Origin: Ramlibacter sp.
GTDB taxonomy: Bacteria; Pseudomonadota; Gammaproteobacteria; Burkholderiales; Burkholderiaceae_C
Length of the DNA: 52,945 nucleotides
NCBI GenBank assembly: GCA_022844525.1
Contig: JALHLO010000003.1
Location: forward strand, 1 to 52,945
Direction of reading: 5' to 3'
The translations under genes were made by a program, and so were the position numbers. Under the pieces are notes generated by a model, which was given only the letters and a program-made list of their open reading frames with translations, ran no database searches and was not told the origin of the DNA. Positions 42,286-49,860 of this stretch are shown here, in pieces; positions within the stretch are counted from its first letter, which is position 1, and every line of letters starts with the position of its first letter.

Positions 42286-42438
42286 CTGGGTCACCTCCTG
42301 CTGTGCATCTTCGTGCATGGTGCGGCAGCTCCCTGATCCTGGTGTTGCTCCAGCGCAAGCCTTGGGACCACGCGTCCGGGCGTTCAGCCCCTGCCCCCGC
42401 GACCGCCCCTCCATTGAACACGAGCGGCGCCGCATGCA

Positions 42439-42452
42439 TTGAGGCGCGTCAA
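42439..42452. promoter_or_regulatory. Putative Fnr-type box between the divergent Usp genes
   Basis: The site reads TTGAGGCGCGTCAA. On the minus strand TTCAAT (42418-42413) lies 20 bases away, close to class II spacing. Divergent Usp genes are typical targets of Anr/Fnr proteins in proteobacteria. Confidence 0.55.
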
Positions 42453-42503
42453 GACACTGTTTCGCATTCGTGAAAGGATGCCGATGACGAACATTCACCA
42501 GAC

Positions 42504-43397
42504 ATGCCCGAAGCCAAGGTCCAGCTACTTCTTGCTTTTGACGAGTCCGAAGCAGCACTGCGGGCTTGCGAGATCGTCGCTGGGTATGGTTGCGACCGCT
42601 CGCGAATGGACGTCACGCTGCTGAACGTGCAGCGTCCTCCTGTGAGGGTCTGGGTGGAGCCGGGTGTGGAGCAGGCTGTGCTCGAGAAGGCTCTCCGGGA
42701 GGAGGGCCTGCAAATGCTCGGAAGCGGCTTGGCGGTGCTGCGGTCCGCAGGGCTGGCAGCCCGAGGTGTCGTAGCAGTGGGCGCGCCAGCCGAGGTGCTC
42801 CTGCAGTGGGCGCGAGAGAACCGTACCGACGTCCTTATCATGGGTACCGGCCGGCAGGGCATGCTCGGCGGATACGCGATCGGCTCGGTTGCTCTCAGGA
42901 TCGCGCCAGCAGCCGGGTGTCCTGTCCTGCTGGTGCCGCCGAACGCTCGATTTACTGCGAGGCCGGGAACGACATTGCGCATCACGGCCCCCGTCGATGG
43001 CTCCGAGGCCTCGTCCGAGGCGATTCGCCGGTTGGCGGGCTGGGCGCCGCTGCTCGGGGCCATGCACGTGGACCTCGTGAACTTTGGCAGCGGACTTACC
43101 TTGGCGGATGCAGTGCTTCCGCCCCACGACGATGTCCTGGCGCAATGGAGCGGTGTTCAAGCGCGAGCAGCGTTTCACACGCCTTCGGAACTCCTTTCCG
43201 CCGCAGGCATCCCGTACAGGCTGCACGGCCTGACCGGCGATCCCGGCACAGGGATCGTCAGGTTCGCACGGGACACTTCAGCGGATCTCATCGCGATGGG
43301 AACGCGTGGCATGGGAGCCATGCACCACTTCGTGCTGGGATCCGTCGCTCTGACCGTCGCCCAGGAGAGCGAGGTGCCGGTGGCACTTCTCCGGTAG
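42504..43397 (+). CDS. Universal stress protein, two Usp domains
   Basis: A 297-residue tandem Usp protein. Domain 1 begins VQLLLAFDESEAALRACEI and has the ATP loop GTGRQGMLGGYAIGSVALRI. Domain 2 begins LRITAPVDGSEASSEAIRRL and has GTRGMGAMHHFVLGSVALTV. Both match the G-x2-G-x9-G-S consensus, so both could bind ATP, in contrast to the divergent Usp at 41374. The ATG is taken at 42504. The shared upstream region holds an Fnr-type box. Confidence 0.87.
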   Translation: MPEAKVQLLLAFDESEAALRACEIVAGYGCDRSRMDVTLLNVQRPPVRVWVEPGVEQAVLEKALREEGLQMLGSGLAVLRSAGLAARGVVAVGAPAEVLLQWARENRTDVLIMGTGRQGMLGGYAIGSVALRIAPAAGCPVLLVPPNARFTARPGTTLRITAPVDGSEASSEAIRRLAGWAPLLGAMHVDLVNFGSGLTLADAVLPPHDDVLAQWSGVQARAAFHTPSELLSAAGIPYRLHGLTGDPGTGIVRFARDTSADLIAMGTRGMGAMHHFVLGSVALTVAQESEVPVALLR

Positions 43398-43427
43398 CGA
43401 TTCCACCCAGGGTCGCAAACGTCAACT

Positions 43428-43441
43428 TTGATCCTGCTCAA
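43428..43441. promoter_or_regulatory. Putative Fnr-type promoter of small Cys protein
   Basis: The box reads TTGATCCTGCTCAA. TCTAAT, one base from the -10 consensus, lies at 43465-43470 after 23 bases. The gene at 43552 follows. Confidence 0.6.
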
Positions 43442-43551
43442 AGGCTTCAGCCGCGCAGCGGGCCTCTAATGCAGAGTAGTTCCGTCCCACTGGCCGAGCG
43501 GCATCCGTGCCGACGTGCGCGGTACCAACGAGTGACCGGAGGACTCTTTGC

Positions 43552-43776
43552 ATGGTGAGACTGACGACCTGCGATTGCGGGCCGGATTTTCTGATCCGGA
43601 TGAATCGCTCCTGGTGGATGCGCCTGATTCCGGAGCGCCGCTTCTACTACTGCGCGCGCTGCGACACGGAGATGTTCCTCAGTCGCGCCGATGTAGGTTC
43701 GATCGGGGCTGAACCGAGCCGCCCGGCTCTATCTCCAGCCGCATCAATTGCGCACGACACAGGCTTGCTGCGATAG
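43552..43776 (+). CDS. Small protein with CxC and CxxC motifs
   Basis: A 74-residue protein, MVRLTTCDCGPDFLIRMNRSWWMRL..., with TCDCG near the N-terminus and YYCARCDTEMF in the middle. The two Cys pairs are placed like a small zinc ribbon. ACCGGAGGACTC precedes the ATG. Its own Fnr-type promoter suggests induction under low oxygen. No named family is recognised. Confidence 0.65.
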   Translation: MVRLTTCDCGPDFLIRMNRSWWMRLIPERRFYYCARCDTEMFLSRADVGSIGAEPSRPALSPAASIAHDTGLLR

Positions 43777-43860
43777 GTTGATTCCTGCCACGCGCGTCAG
43801 GACGTCCCAAAGACAGGGCTAACTCACGATTGCCGTGGGCATGCTCGTGCGTCCGGGTTC

Positions 43861-43918
43861 AAAAAAAAATGGTCTGAAGAACGGAGCTGGTGACCAGCTC
43901 CGCACGTCGTTCAAGACC
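43861..43918 (-). terminator. Rho-independent terminator of the MORN-like lipoprotein gene
   Basis: On the minus strand a long stem (outer GGTCTTGAA with TTCAGACC, inner GGAGCTGGT with ACCAGCTCC) is followed by A and nine T residues (43869-43861). It begins 15 bases after the stop codon at 43933. Confidence 0.88.
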
Positions 43919-43932
43919 GCTCGATAAAGCCA

Positions 43933-44877
43933 CTACTGAGGCGGTAGCTTGTTTTGCCGGCAAGAATCCGCCCACTCTTGCACCTGCGGTTCATACACCG
44001 GCGCATCACGGCCCTTCTCGCGCCGATACGCAGCAATCCAGGCGTCCACGCACCCGTGCTTTCCTGCGATCGCATCGGCTTGGTACTTTGCCTCCTCGGC
44101 CGCCTTCTGCTGCGCTGCGAGATCGATATTCGTCTTGACCATGACACCGTTCTCATAAACGGTCTCTTCTACTAGAACTGCGTCCTTGGCCTGCGAGAAC
44201 GCGTAGCCGCCGCCGCCTATGAGGGCGATGTGCGGATCCCACTTGGTGAAGTCTCCCTGGCGGTTAGGAGTAATCATGTAGATCCGCTGGATTCCGTGGC
44301 GTTGCCCGTCCTTGTAGGTTTGCTCAAACTGACCCCACTTGTGGAATCCGGTTTGCTTTCCGTCCTTCCAGACCAGGTCGATCAGCAGGGTGTCGCCCAG
44401 AATATCCCAGCCCTTCTCCTCGCCGACCTTTTGCCCAGCCTGCCAGGAGATGCGCGACACGATCTTCCCGTTGCTCGGATTGAAGTGTTCCTCTACTCCG
44501 TCTTTTGTGCCATGCGCCCAAACAATACTGGCCTTGAGAGCCTTGGAGTTTGGGTCCCAGTGTTTCTCAACTCCATTCTTCTTTCCGTCGCTGTACTCCG
44601 CCGCCATGATGGTGGCACCGTTCTGCCATTTGCACGTCATCGTGCCGTGAAGCACGCCGTTCTTCAGCCCTAAGTCACAGACCCCGTAGGGCATCATCGG
44701 CGGGGCGGAAAACGAGTAGTTCGTCACCGTGCCGGTGAATGGATCGTCCGAGTTCATCTTGTAGATGAGGCCCCGAATTTCCTGCGCTTGGCGGGCGTCG
44801 ATTGTCTTGGAGCATCCCGCAAGCAGCGCTGCGCAGGCTAGTACGGGCAGCACCGCAAACTTCATCGTCTTGAGCAT
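43933..44877 (-). CDS. Lipoprotein with MORN/YwqK-like repeats
   Basis: A 314-residue lipoprotein (signal ending AALLAGC, Cys about residue 22). The middle has repeats of the type NGVLHGTMTCKWQNGA, DGKKNGVEKHWDPNSK, HGTKDGVEEHFNPSNG and DGQRHGIQRIYMI, which resemble MORN or YwqK-type G-x-G-x-x-x-x-x-Y/F units. A helical C-terminus (AAQQKAAEEAKYQADAIA) precedes two conserved Cys. The DNA is visibly less GC-rich than its neighbours, a sign of separate origin. It ends in a strong terminator. A surface or periplasmic role is likely, but the function is unknown. Confidence 0.75.
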   Translation of the reverse strand: MLKTMKFAVLPVLACAALLAGCSKTIDARQAQEIRGLIYKMNSDDPFTGTVTNYSFSAPPMMPYGVCDLGLKNGVLHGTMTCKWQNGATIMAAEYSDGKKNGVEKHWDPNSKALKASIVWAHGTKDGVEEHFNPSNGKIVSRISWQAGQKVGEEKGWDILGDTLLIDLVWKDGKQTGFHKWGQFEQTYKDGQRHGIQRIYMITPNRQGDFTKWDPHIALIGGGGYAFSQAKDAVLVEETVYENGVMVKTNIDLAAQQKAAEEAKYQADAIAGKHGCVDAWIAAYRREKGRDAPVYEPQVQEWADSCRQNKLPPQ

Positions 44878-45032
44878 TCTTCCCTCCTGTCAGTGACGCG
44901 GGAGGCTGCCGCGTCTGGCCCAGATAGCGCGCGACTCTCGCCGCGGCCGGGAGCTCCTCCGCCTCCCGATTCCATTCTAATGAGACTTAAACACCGTGGA
45001 TTCAAACACCTCTCCTTCGCATCCTTCAAGGG

Positions 45033-45353
45033 ATGTCTCGCGACCTGCCGAACACCCGAAGGCAACTTTCACTCCGGGAAACGTTTGCCCGAAACGTAAG
45101 ACTCTTGCGCATCCACATGGGCGTTTCCCAGGAAGGCCTTGCCGACGAAGCAGGACTTGACCGCACCTTCGTGAGCTCTCTTGAACGGGGAGTGCGCAAT
45201 GTCTCGATCGACAACATCGAGTTGTTGTGCAGCGTGCTCAGGGTCCCAGCGCACGAACTGCTCGCGCCGGACTTTCCGCGCCGACACGATCTGGATGAGA
45301 CGGCCACCCGGGTCGCGCGAAAGGCGCGCCCCTACCCGGCCACTCGAAGATGA
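45033..45353 (+). CDS. XRE-family helix-turn-helix regulator
   Basis: A 106-residue regulator with a single HTH domain (FARNVRLLRIHMGVSQEGLADEAGLDRTFVSSLERGVRNVSIDNIELLCSVLRV, residues 18-70), of the compact type used as phage, mobile-element or restriction-controller repressors. The short C-terminal tail is basic. It is divergent from the lipoprotein gene and convergent with RadC. It probably controls part of the mobile-element module or itself; no operator was identified with certainty. Confidence 0.82.
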   Translation: MSRDLPNTRRQLSLRETFARNVRLLRIHMGVSQEGLADEAGLDRTFVSSLERGVRNVSIDNIELLCSVLRVPAHELLAPDFPRRHDLDETATRVARKARPYPATRR

Positions 45354-45374
45354 AGGCCTACGCGACCCCGCGTA

Positions 45375-46028
45375 CTACAGCAGCCCACGCTCCGCCATGG
45401 AAAGCGCTTGTCCGGGCGCAACGATGATGTGATCCAGCACGCGGACGTCTACGAGGGCAAGCGCCGCCTTGATCGTCTGCGTCAGCGCTTCGTCCGCCCT
45501 GGACGGCTGGACCGTCCCGCTCGGATGGTTGTGCGCCAATATGACCGCCGCAGCCTTCAGCCTCAGCGCCTCGACAACCACCTCGCGCGGATACACCGAA
45601 GTTTGCGAAAGGGTTCCGCGGAACATGACGTTCAGCTCGATGAGACGGTTCTGCGCGTCCAGAAACATGACTGCGAACTCCTCCTGGGGTTTCCTGGCCA
45701 GGTGCAGCTGCAGATAGTTCTTGACGGCGTCAGGTGAGCCAAACACCTCTCGGCTTCGGAGTTGTTCTCCCGCAGCTCGGCGAGCGAGTTCCAGGACCAC
45801 GGCGAGTTCCGGGCGAGGGGCTCGGGGCGCTGGAGATTCCAAGTCTCCCTCCTGTATCGACAAGAGATCTGCCAGTCCACCAGCTTCGTCCAGCAACGTC
45901 CTGGCCAGCTCGGTCACCGGCATCCCAACATCACCGGTTCGCAGCAAGACAGCCAGGAGTTCCGCGTCCGTGAGGGCCCGCGGCCCATGCATGGCCAACC
46001 GACCGCGCGCGCTGCAGGCGGTCGTCAT
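45375..46028 (-). CDS. radC: RadC-family JAB/MPN-domain protein
   Basis: A 217-residue protein with the RadC layout: an N-terminal helical part ([15 protein letters not shown]) and a C-terminal JAMM domain with the metal motif [16 protein letters not shown] preceded by a conserved Glu. AGGAGGGCGGGGGATC precedes ATG 46028, which overlaps the upstream stop (ATGA). Short RadC copies of this kind are usual on plasmids and integrative elements, where their role is unsettled. The chromosomal RadC is normally elsewhere, so this copy supports a mobile-element origin. Confidence 0.88.
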   Translation of the reverse strand: MTTACSARGRLAMHGPRALTDAELLAVLLRTGDVGMPVTELARTLLDEAGGLADLLSIQEGDLESPAPRAPRPELAVVLELARRAAGEQLRSREVFGSPDAVKNYLQLHLARKPQEEFAVMFLDAQNRLIELNVMFRGTLSQTSVYPREVVVEALRLKAAAVILAHNHPSGTVQPSRADEALTQTIKAALALVDVRVLDHIIVAPGQALSMAERGLL

Positions 46029-46420
46029 GATCCCCCGCCCTCCTGCAGCACCACCTGCAGCCCCGCTCCTGAAGCGCAGTCCACACCGAGCTGGTGACAC
46101 AGGGCGGCGAGTTCGCCCAGCTCCGCCATCAGGACGCCAAGGCTCTCGACGCTCTCGGACGGGATGGTTCTCTCCTCCACCTGCACAGCCGATTGCGCCA
46201 GCAGGTGCCCGATTGCGGCCAACCCAAGCTGGATCACCCGCATGCTCGCCTCGGCGTGGTCGGCAATGCGGTGGCGGCCGTAAGGCGAAGCCTCGGGCTG
46301 GTTCAGATGCATGAAGAGCGCTCGCAGCGGGCGAATGGAGACTGCCGGCCCGGTTTCGCAGAAGTTCGAATGTCGCTGGACTTTCCTGCGAGACGTGCTT
46401 TGACGTGCTTTGGATTCCAT
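46025..46420 (-). CDS. Hypothetical protein coupled to radC
   Basis: A 131-residue soluble protein. The basic N-terminus ([19 protein letters not shown]) is followed by a mainly helical region ([54 protein letters not shown]). GAGGAAAGCA before ATG 46420 decides the start. The stop overlaps the radC ATG, so the two are translated together. No family is recognised. A terminator lies just upstream, so it may have its own promoter. Confidence 0.6.
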   Translation of the reverse strand: MESKARQSTSRRKVQRHSNFCETGPAVSIRPLRALFMHLNQPEASPYGRHRIADHAEASMRVIQLGLAAIGHLLAQSAVQVEERTIPSESVESLGVLMAELGELAALCHQLGVDCASGAGLQVVLQEGGGS

Positions 46421-46432
46421 TGCTTTCCTCAC

Positions 46433-46470
46433 AAAGAAAGACGGGCATCGGCCTGCAGCCGGTGCCCGTC
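46433..46470 (-). terminator. Rho-independent terminator after Gp3-like gene
   Basis: On the minus strand a 13-bp near-perfect stem, GACGGGCACCGGC (46470-46458) with GCCGATGCCCGTC (46452-46440), is followed by TTTCTTT. It lies between the Gp3-like stop (46512) and the next start (46420). Confidence 0.8.
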
Positions 46471-46511
46471 CAATAACTTGGCCCAAAAAACGGGTCTGAT
46501 GAACCTGCGAG

Positions 46512-47402
46512 TCAGCCGTTGCTCACGCGACTGGCCCTACTCGCAAGCTTCTGTCCGAGAGTCGCGCTGTCCAATGCCTCCGCGCTCCCCGGGACAGCGG
46601 TGATATCGGGAAAGAACTCCTCCACCACGGCTGCGCCTTCGTCCGCAGACTCTTCAAAGGCGCCCAGTGCGAGCCCCTCCCGGGCGGCCCGGTCGAGTGC
46701 GTCCTGGTCGAAACCTGCCGCGCGTCGGTTGGCATCGAGCTCGCGCGCGTCTGCCAGGGTGGCTGCAAGGGAGCTGCCCTCCCTGGTCGTCAGGTCGACG
46801 TAGAAGATCGGTGTGCCCATGGATTGGGCGGTGGACTTGCCCCGAAGCCGAAGCTCCAGCGGCATTGCCGCCAGAAGCCCACCGGACACTGCCCTCAGGT
46901 AGTGCAGCCTCGCGGCGAGCGTGCGAATGCTGTTGAAACCCGTGGTCCGGAAGATGAAGGACCCGAGCTCGTCGTCATCGCCGATGCGCACGTTCAGCCT
47001 GGCATAGGGCCTGCATCCGCCGGATTCAGCCAAGGCACAGGCTTCCGGAGCGGGACACGGCATCGACTGCACTCCCTCGGCAGTCGACCTCCTGCAAGTC
47101 TCGCCGTTGCCGACGCAAAGGGGCCTGCCTGTCCTGCGGTCGAACATCGAATAGTTCGACCGCAGGACCAGATCTGGGTCGTTGAATGGGAGCCAGACGG
47201 GGATGGCCCGCAACTTCCCGCCGCCCGCCCCCCTGAGAGTCTCATCCACCGGGTGAGGAATCCAGCCGTCCCGTCCCTGAATCTGCGTCGTGATGGTGAA
47301 CTCGTCGTCCTTTTCGGGCAGGCGCTTGCCTCCTTTTTCGACCACCCGCCCGATGGAGATCCTTCCGAGCACCGGCGGCGTCAGTGCCAAGCCTTTGAGC
47401 AC
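46512..47402 (-). CDS. Gp3-like recombination directionality factor / 'hydrolase or metal-binding' family
   Basis: A 296-residue protein with the pattern KLRAIPVWLPFNDPDLVLRSNYSMFDRRTGRPLCVGNGETC, a Cys-rich segment (CPAPEACALAESGGCRPYARL), and FIFRTTGFNSIRTLAARLHYLRAVSGG. This matches the Gp3-like group found in phages and integrative elements, whose founding members set the direction of serine-integrase recombination. In many ICEs it is annotated only as a hydrolase or metal-binding protein. GTG 47402 follows AAGGAGAAGG. No integrase is in the window, so the partner, if any, lies outside. Confidence 0.65.
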   Translation of the reverse strand: MLKGLALTPPVLGRISIGRVVEKGGKRLPEKDDEFTITTQIQGRDGWIPHPVDETLRGAGGGKLRAIPVWLPFNDPDLVLRSNYSMFDRRTGRPLCVGNGETCRRSTAEGVQSMPCPAPEACALAESGGCRPYARLNVRIGDDDELGSFIFRTTGFNSIRTLAARLHYLRAVSGGLLAAMPLELRLRGKSTAQSMGTPIFYVDLTTREGSSLAATLADARELDANRRAAGFDQDALDRAAREGLALGAFEESADEGAAVVEEFFPDITAVPGSAEALDSATLGQKLASRASRVSNG

Positions 47403-47448
47403 AATCCTTCTCCTTTGCCGCCTGGCGGCATAGAGCCGCAGGCGGGGC

Positions 47449-48453
47449 CTACGGCTTTTCGTTGATGACGAACCTGCGGGAGCCACTTTTCGGGACTGAA
47501 TACAGCCGAAACAGCTCCGGGTGGTCCTGGGCGAAGCGCTCCGCGTCGAACCGGGTGGAGTCCTTGGTACGCTTCCAGGTCACTGATCCAGCCCCGAAGA
47601 CCGCCCTGGTGGCATCAGCCATCCGTTGCTCTATGGCCTGCTTCAGCTCACTCGCCCGCCGCTCGTCCACCTCGAGCTGGGCACGCGCTGCAATCAGCTC
47701 CTGGAAGACCTGCTCCATGTACGGGTCGTCGGCCAGCACCAGGCTTTCACCGTAGTCGCGCGGGTAAAGGCGCTGCAAGGCCTGCTCTGCGGACGCACTG
47801 CCATCCGCGGGCGGTGGCGTCTTTTCCTTCACCATCCGCCAGAACTCGTGCTCTAGCTGAATCAACTGGGAAATCATGGTGTCGTCCCTGGGAATGCGGT
47901 GCACCCGAAGTTCCTGGCCGCAGATCAACACCGCCACGTCCGCGGCGTCCTTACCGGTCACCGCCAGCTGGTGCAACACCTGAAGCTGCACGTACTCGGG
48001 AACGCCATCACGCCACAGGCGCGCGCCGTTGAGCCCCGCAGTCTTGCACTCCAGGACCTGGACGTCGCCGGCGCCGACAACCTCCCGATCCAGGTTGGCC
48101 AGCATCCATGGGTGCTCCGGATGCGCGAGTACGGCGTTCACCCTGCGCACGCGGTTTCCGGTCTGGCGGGTGTAGTGCGCCGCAACGATCGGCTCGAGCA
48201 GCGTTCCCCAGTAGGTGGGACCGAACTGCGCCTGTGGGGCTGCGTCCGGCACCACCGGAGCTTCTCCGGTCTTTTCCAACCAGAGCTCCAGCATCGACTT
48301 GTACGGATTCAGTCCGACTGCGGCGGCAGCGTCCGAACTTCCGATGCCGCCCCGTCGAACCTCCAGCCACTGTTGCCGATCGAGTTCACGGGTACTCACC
48401 AGCCGAAGTGCGGGCCTGCTTCGAGCCGCAGGCTGCACAGGTGCTTCGTTCAT
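47449..48453 (-). CDS. YqaJ-family phage-type exonuclease
   Basis: A 334-residue PD-(D/E)XK nuclease of the YqaJ/lambda-exonuclease type. The marks are WLEVRRGGIGSSDAAAAVGLNPYKS (N-terminal motif), LANLDREVVGAGDVQVLECKTAG (D...ExK active site) and EYVQLQVLHQLAVTG. It would resect DNA ends 5' to 3' for single-strand annealing. No Bet/RecT annealase is seen beside it. TTGGAGGACCC precedes ATG 48453. The C-terminus has a long helix (IAARAQLEVDERRASELKQAIEQR). Confidence 0.85.
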   Translation of the reverse strand: MNEAPVQPAARSRPALRLVSTRELDRQQWLEVRRGGIGSSDAAAAVGLNPYKSMLELWLEKTGEAPVVPDAAPQAQFGPTYWGTLLEPIVAAHYTRQTGNRVRRVNAVLAHPEHPWMLANLDREVVGAGDVQVLECKTAGLNGARLWRDGVPEYVQLQVLHQLAVTGKDAADVAVLICGQELRVHRIPRDDTMISQLIQLEHEFWRMVKEKTPPPADGSASAEQALQRLYPRDYGESLVLADDPYMEQVFQELIAARAQLEVDERRASELKQAIEQRMADATRAVFGAGSVTWKRTKDSTRFDAERFAQDHPELFRLYSVPKSGSRRFVINEKP

Positions 48454-48462
48454 GGGTCCTCC

Positions 48463-48495
48463 AAAAGAAAAGGGCCCGGCATCACGGCCAGGCCC
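48463..48495 (-). terminator. Rho-independent terminator after DUF932 gene
   Basis: On the minus strand a 9-bp stem GGGCCTGGC with GCCGGGCCC (one mismatch) is followed by TTTTCTTTT. It lies between the DUF932 stop at 48513 and the ATG of the exonuclease at 48453. Confidence 0.82.
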
Positions 48496-48512
48496 CAGTT
48501 GGCTTCAGATGC

Positions 48513-49481
48513 TCAGGAGATGAGCTGCAATGCCTCGTGCAGCGCGCGCTCCTTCACAGTCGCACCCACCCCGAACCAGGCGCTGTCCAGCCGGTGGTCC
48601 TGGCTGCGGGCACGGCGCTCGTGGTCCACGTACTCGGTGACGGCATTCAGCAGCCCCCAGGCCGTCTGTTTGGCCGACGGGAGCTCCGCTCCGTGCCCCT
48701 TACCGGCATAGAGCTCCTCCACCCGCTTCATGGCGCGTTCGTTCTGCAGGCGCTGCGCGGGATCGGGCTTGGCGTCGGTGCGGCACAGGACCTTGAGGAA
48801 GTACCGAGCAGCCTCCTCGTCCTTCACCTTCCTGTCCGCGAGGGCCTTCACGCGGTGCACGAAGTTGTCCCAGTGGGATACGGCGACGCCCAGCTTCTGC
48901 TTTACCGCCTGCGCGTCGAACGCAGTGCTGTGCGGCACCTTGACCGCGCCTGTGGCGTGGTCCAGCGCCATGGTCAGGGTGTTGTTGCAAACCACCCGGA
49001 TCGTGGTCGGGGTCGCTGTCGTTGCCAGGGTGCCATCGCACGACGTTGCCAGAAGCAGGTAGCCCTTGACCAGGTCGCTTCCCTTCAGGGTCGCTTCCTT
49101 GCCGATGCGCGCCAGCGCCCAGAACTTGCGCCCTTCCTTCAGGACGCCGGCCGTCTCCAGCTCGTAGCCGGAGACCTCCGTCAGGTCCCTGTAGAACTCG
49201 AGCACCGCGCGCGGCTGCACGACCTGGTAGCGTCCACCGACGACCGAGAGCGGCCGCTTGGTGTCGCTGCGAAACAGCACCTTCTGCTCGGAGAAGGTCA
49301 TGATCGAGCCGAGACTGCCGACCTGCCCGGCCATGTAGCGGACCGGCGTCTCGCAAATGTCCCAGTTCATGCCGGCCTTCTCGGCCCAGACTTCGATGGG
49401 CTGCTTCGCCGGCAGCTGGTTTCCCAGCTGGTGCCAGGGAGCTTCACCGACATAGGCCATCTGTTGAATCAGGTGTGCCAT
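48513..49481 (-). CDS. DUF932 (phage/plasmid-like, TIGR03299-type) protein
   Basis: A 322-residue protein beginning MAHLIQQMAYVGEAPWHQLG, the N-terminal signature of the DUF932/TIGR03299 family. VVGGRYQVVQPRAVLEFYRDL and TTIRVVCNNTLTMAL, also conserved in the family, are present. DUF932 genes are common on plasmids, phages and ICEs, usually beside exonuclease or RadC genes; their biochemical role is unknown. The next gene upstream (49492) ends 10 bases before this start. Confidence 0.87.
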   Translation of the reverse strand: MAHLIQQMAYVGEAPWHQLGNQLPAKQPIEVWAEKAGMNWDICETPVRYMAGQVGSLGSIMTFSEQKVLFRSDTKRPLSVVGGRYQVVQPRAVLEFYRDLTEVSGYELETAGVLKEGRKFWALARIGKEATLKGSDLVKGYLLLATSCDGTLATTATPTTIRVVCNNTLTMALDHATGAVKVPHSTAFDAQAVKQKLGVAVSHWDNFVHRVKALADRKVKDEEAARYFLKVLCRTDAKPDPAQRLQNERAMKRVEELYAGKGHGAELPSAKQTAWGLLNAVTEYVDHERRARSQDHRLDSAWFGVGATVKERALHEALQLIS

Positions 49482-49491
49482 TTCTTCTTCC

Positions 49492-49860
49492 TCAGGGCTT
49501 CAACGGACCGACGACCGCATTGGCGCCATCCGCTCCACCGGACTCTTCCCGGAAGGTGAAACCGCAATCCGTGCACTGCCGCTTGTCGAGCAGGTTTTCA
49601 TCGACTGCGCTGCCGATCACGGAACCGATGGCACCTCCCGCCGATCCGGCAAACAGTGCGGCCAGCGCCGCACCGGCCACACCTCCGGCCGCAGAGCCCA
49701 CCGGGCCTGCTGCCGCGCCCAGCACCAGACCCGCCTGGGTACCGCGGAGAACTGCGATGGCGCCCGTCGCAGCTCCGGTGAAGAAGCCGACGGTGGTGCC
49801 CGCCTTCTTTCCGATTTCCCGAGCAGAAACGTGCTCGGACTTGCACTTGGGACAGTTCAT
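49492..49860 (-). CDS. Zinc-ribbon protein with central glycine-zipper membrane segment
   Basis: A 122-residue protein that starts MNCPKCKSEHVSAREIGKKAG and ends with QCTDCGFTFREES, so the two CxxC pairs of one zinc ribbon sit at either end. Between them is a long Gly/Ala-rich hydrophobic stretch (GFFTGAATGAIAVL ... AAAGPVGSAAGGVAGAALAALFAGSAGGAIGSVIGSAV), a glycine-zipper membrane segment. CAGGAAATCTTCGTC precedes ATG 49860. It appears to be the first gene of the DUF932-exonuclease module. Its function is unknown. Confidence 0.7.
   Translation of the reverse strand: MNCPKCKSEHVSAREIGKKAGTTVGFFTGAATGAIAVLRGTQAGLVLGAAAGPVGSAAGGVAGAALAALFAGSAGGAIGSVIGSAVDENLLDKRQCTDCGFTFREESGGADGANAVVGPLKP

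Noticed and set aside
39684-44272. Further GTAAT sequences (for example near 39687 and 44268) as copper-regulator boxes
   Set aside because: They lie inside coding regions and lack the partner half-site at the 6-base spacing.
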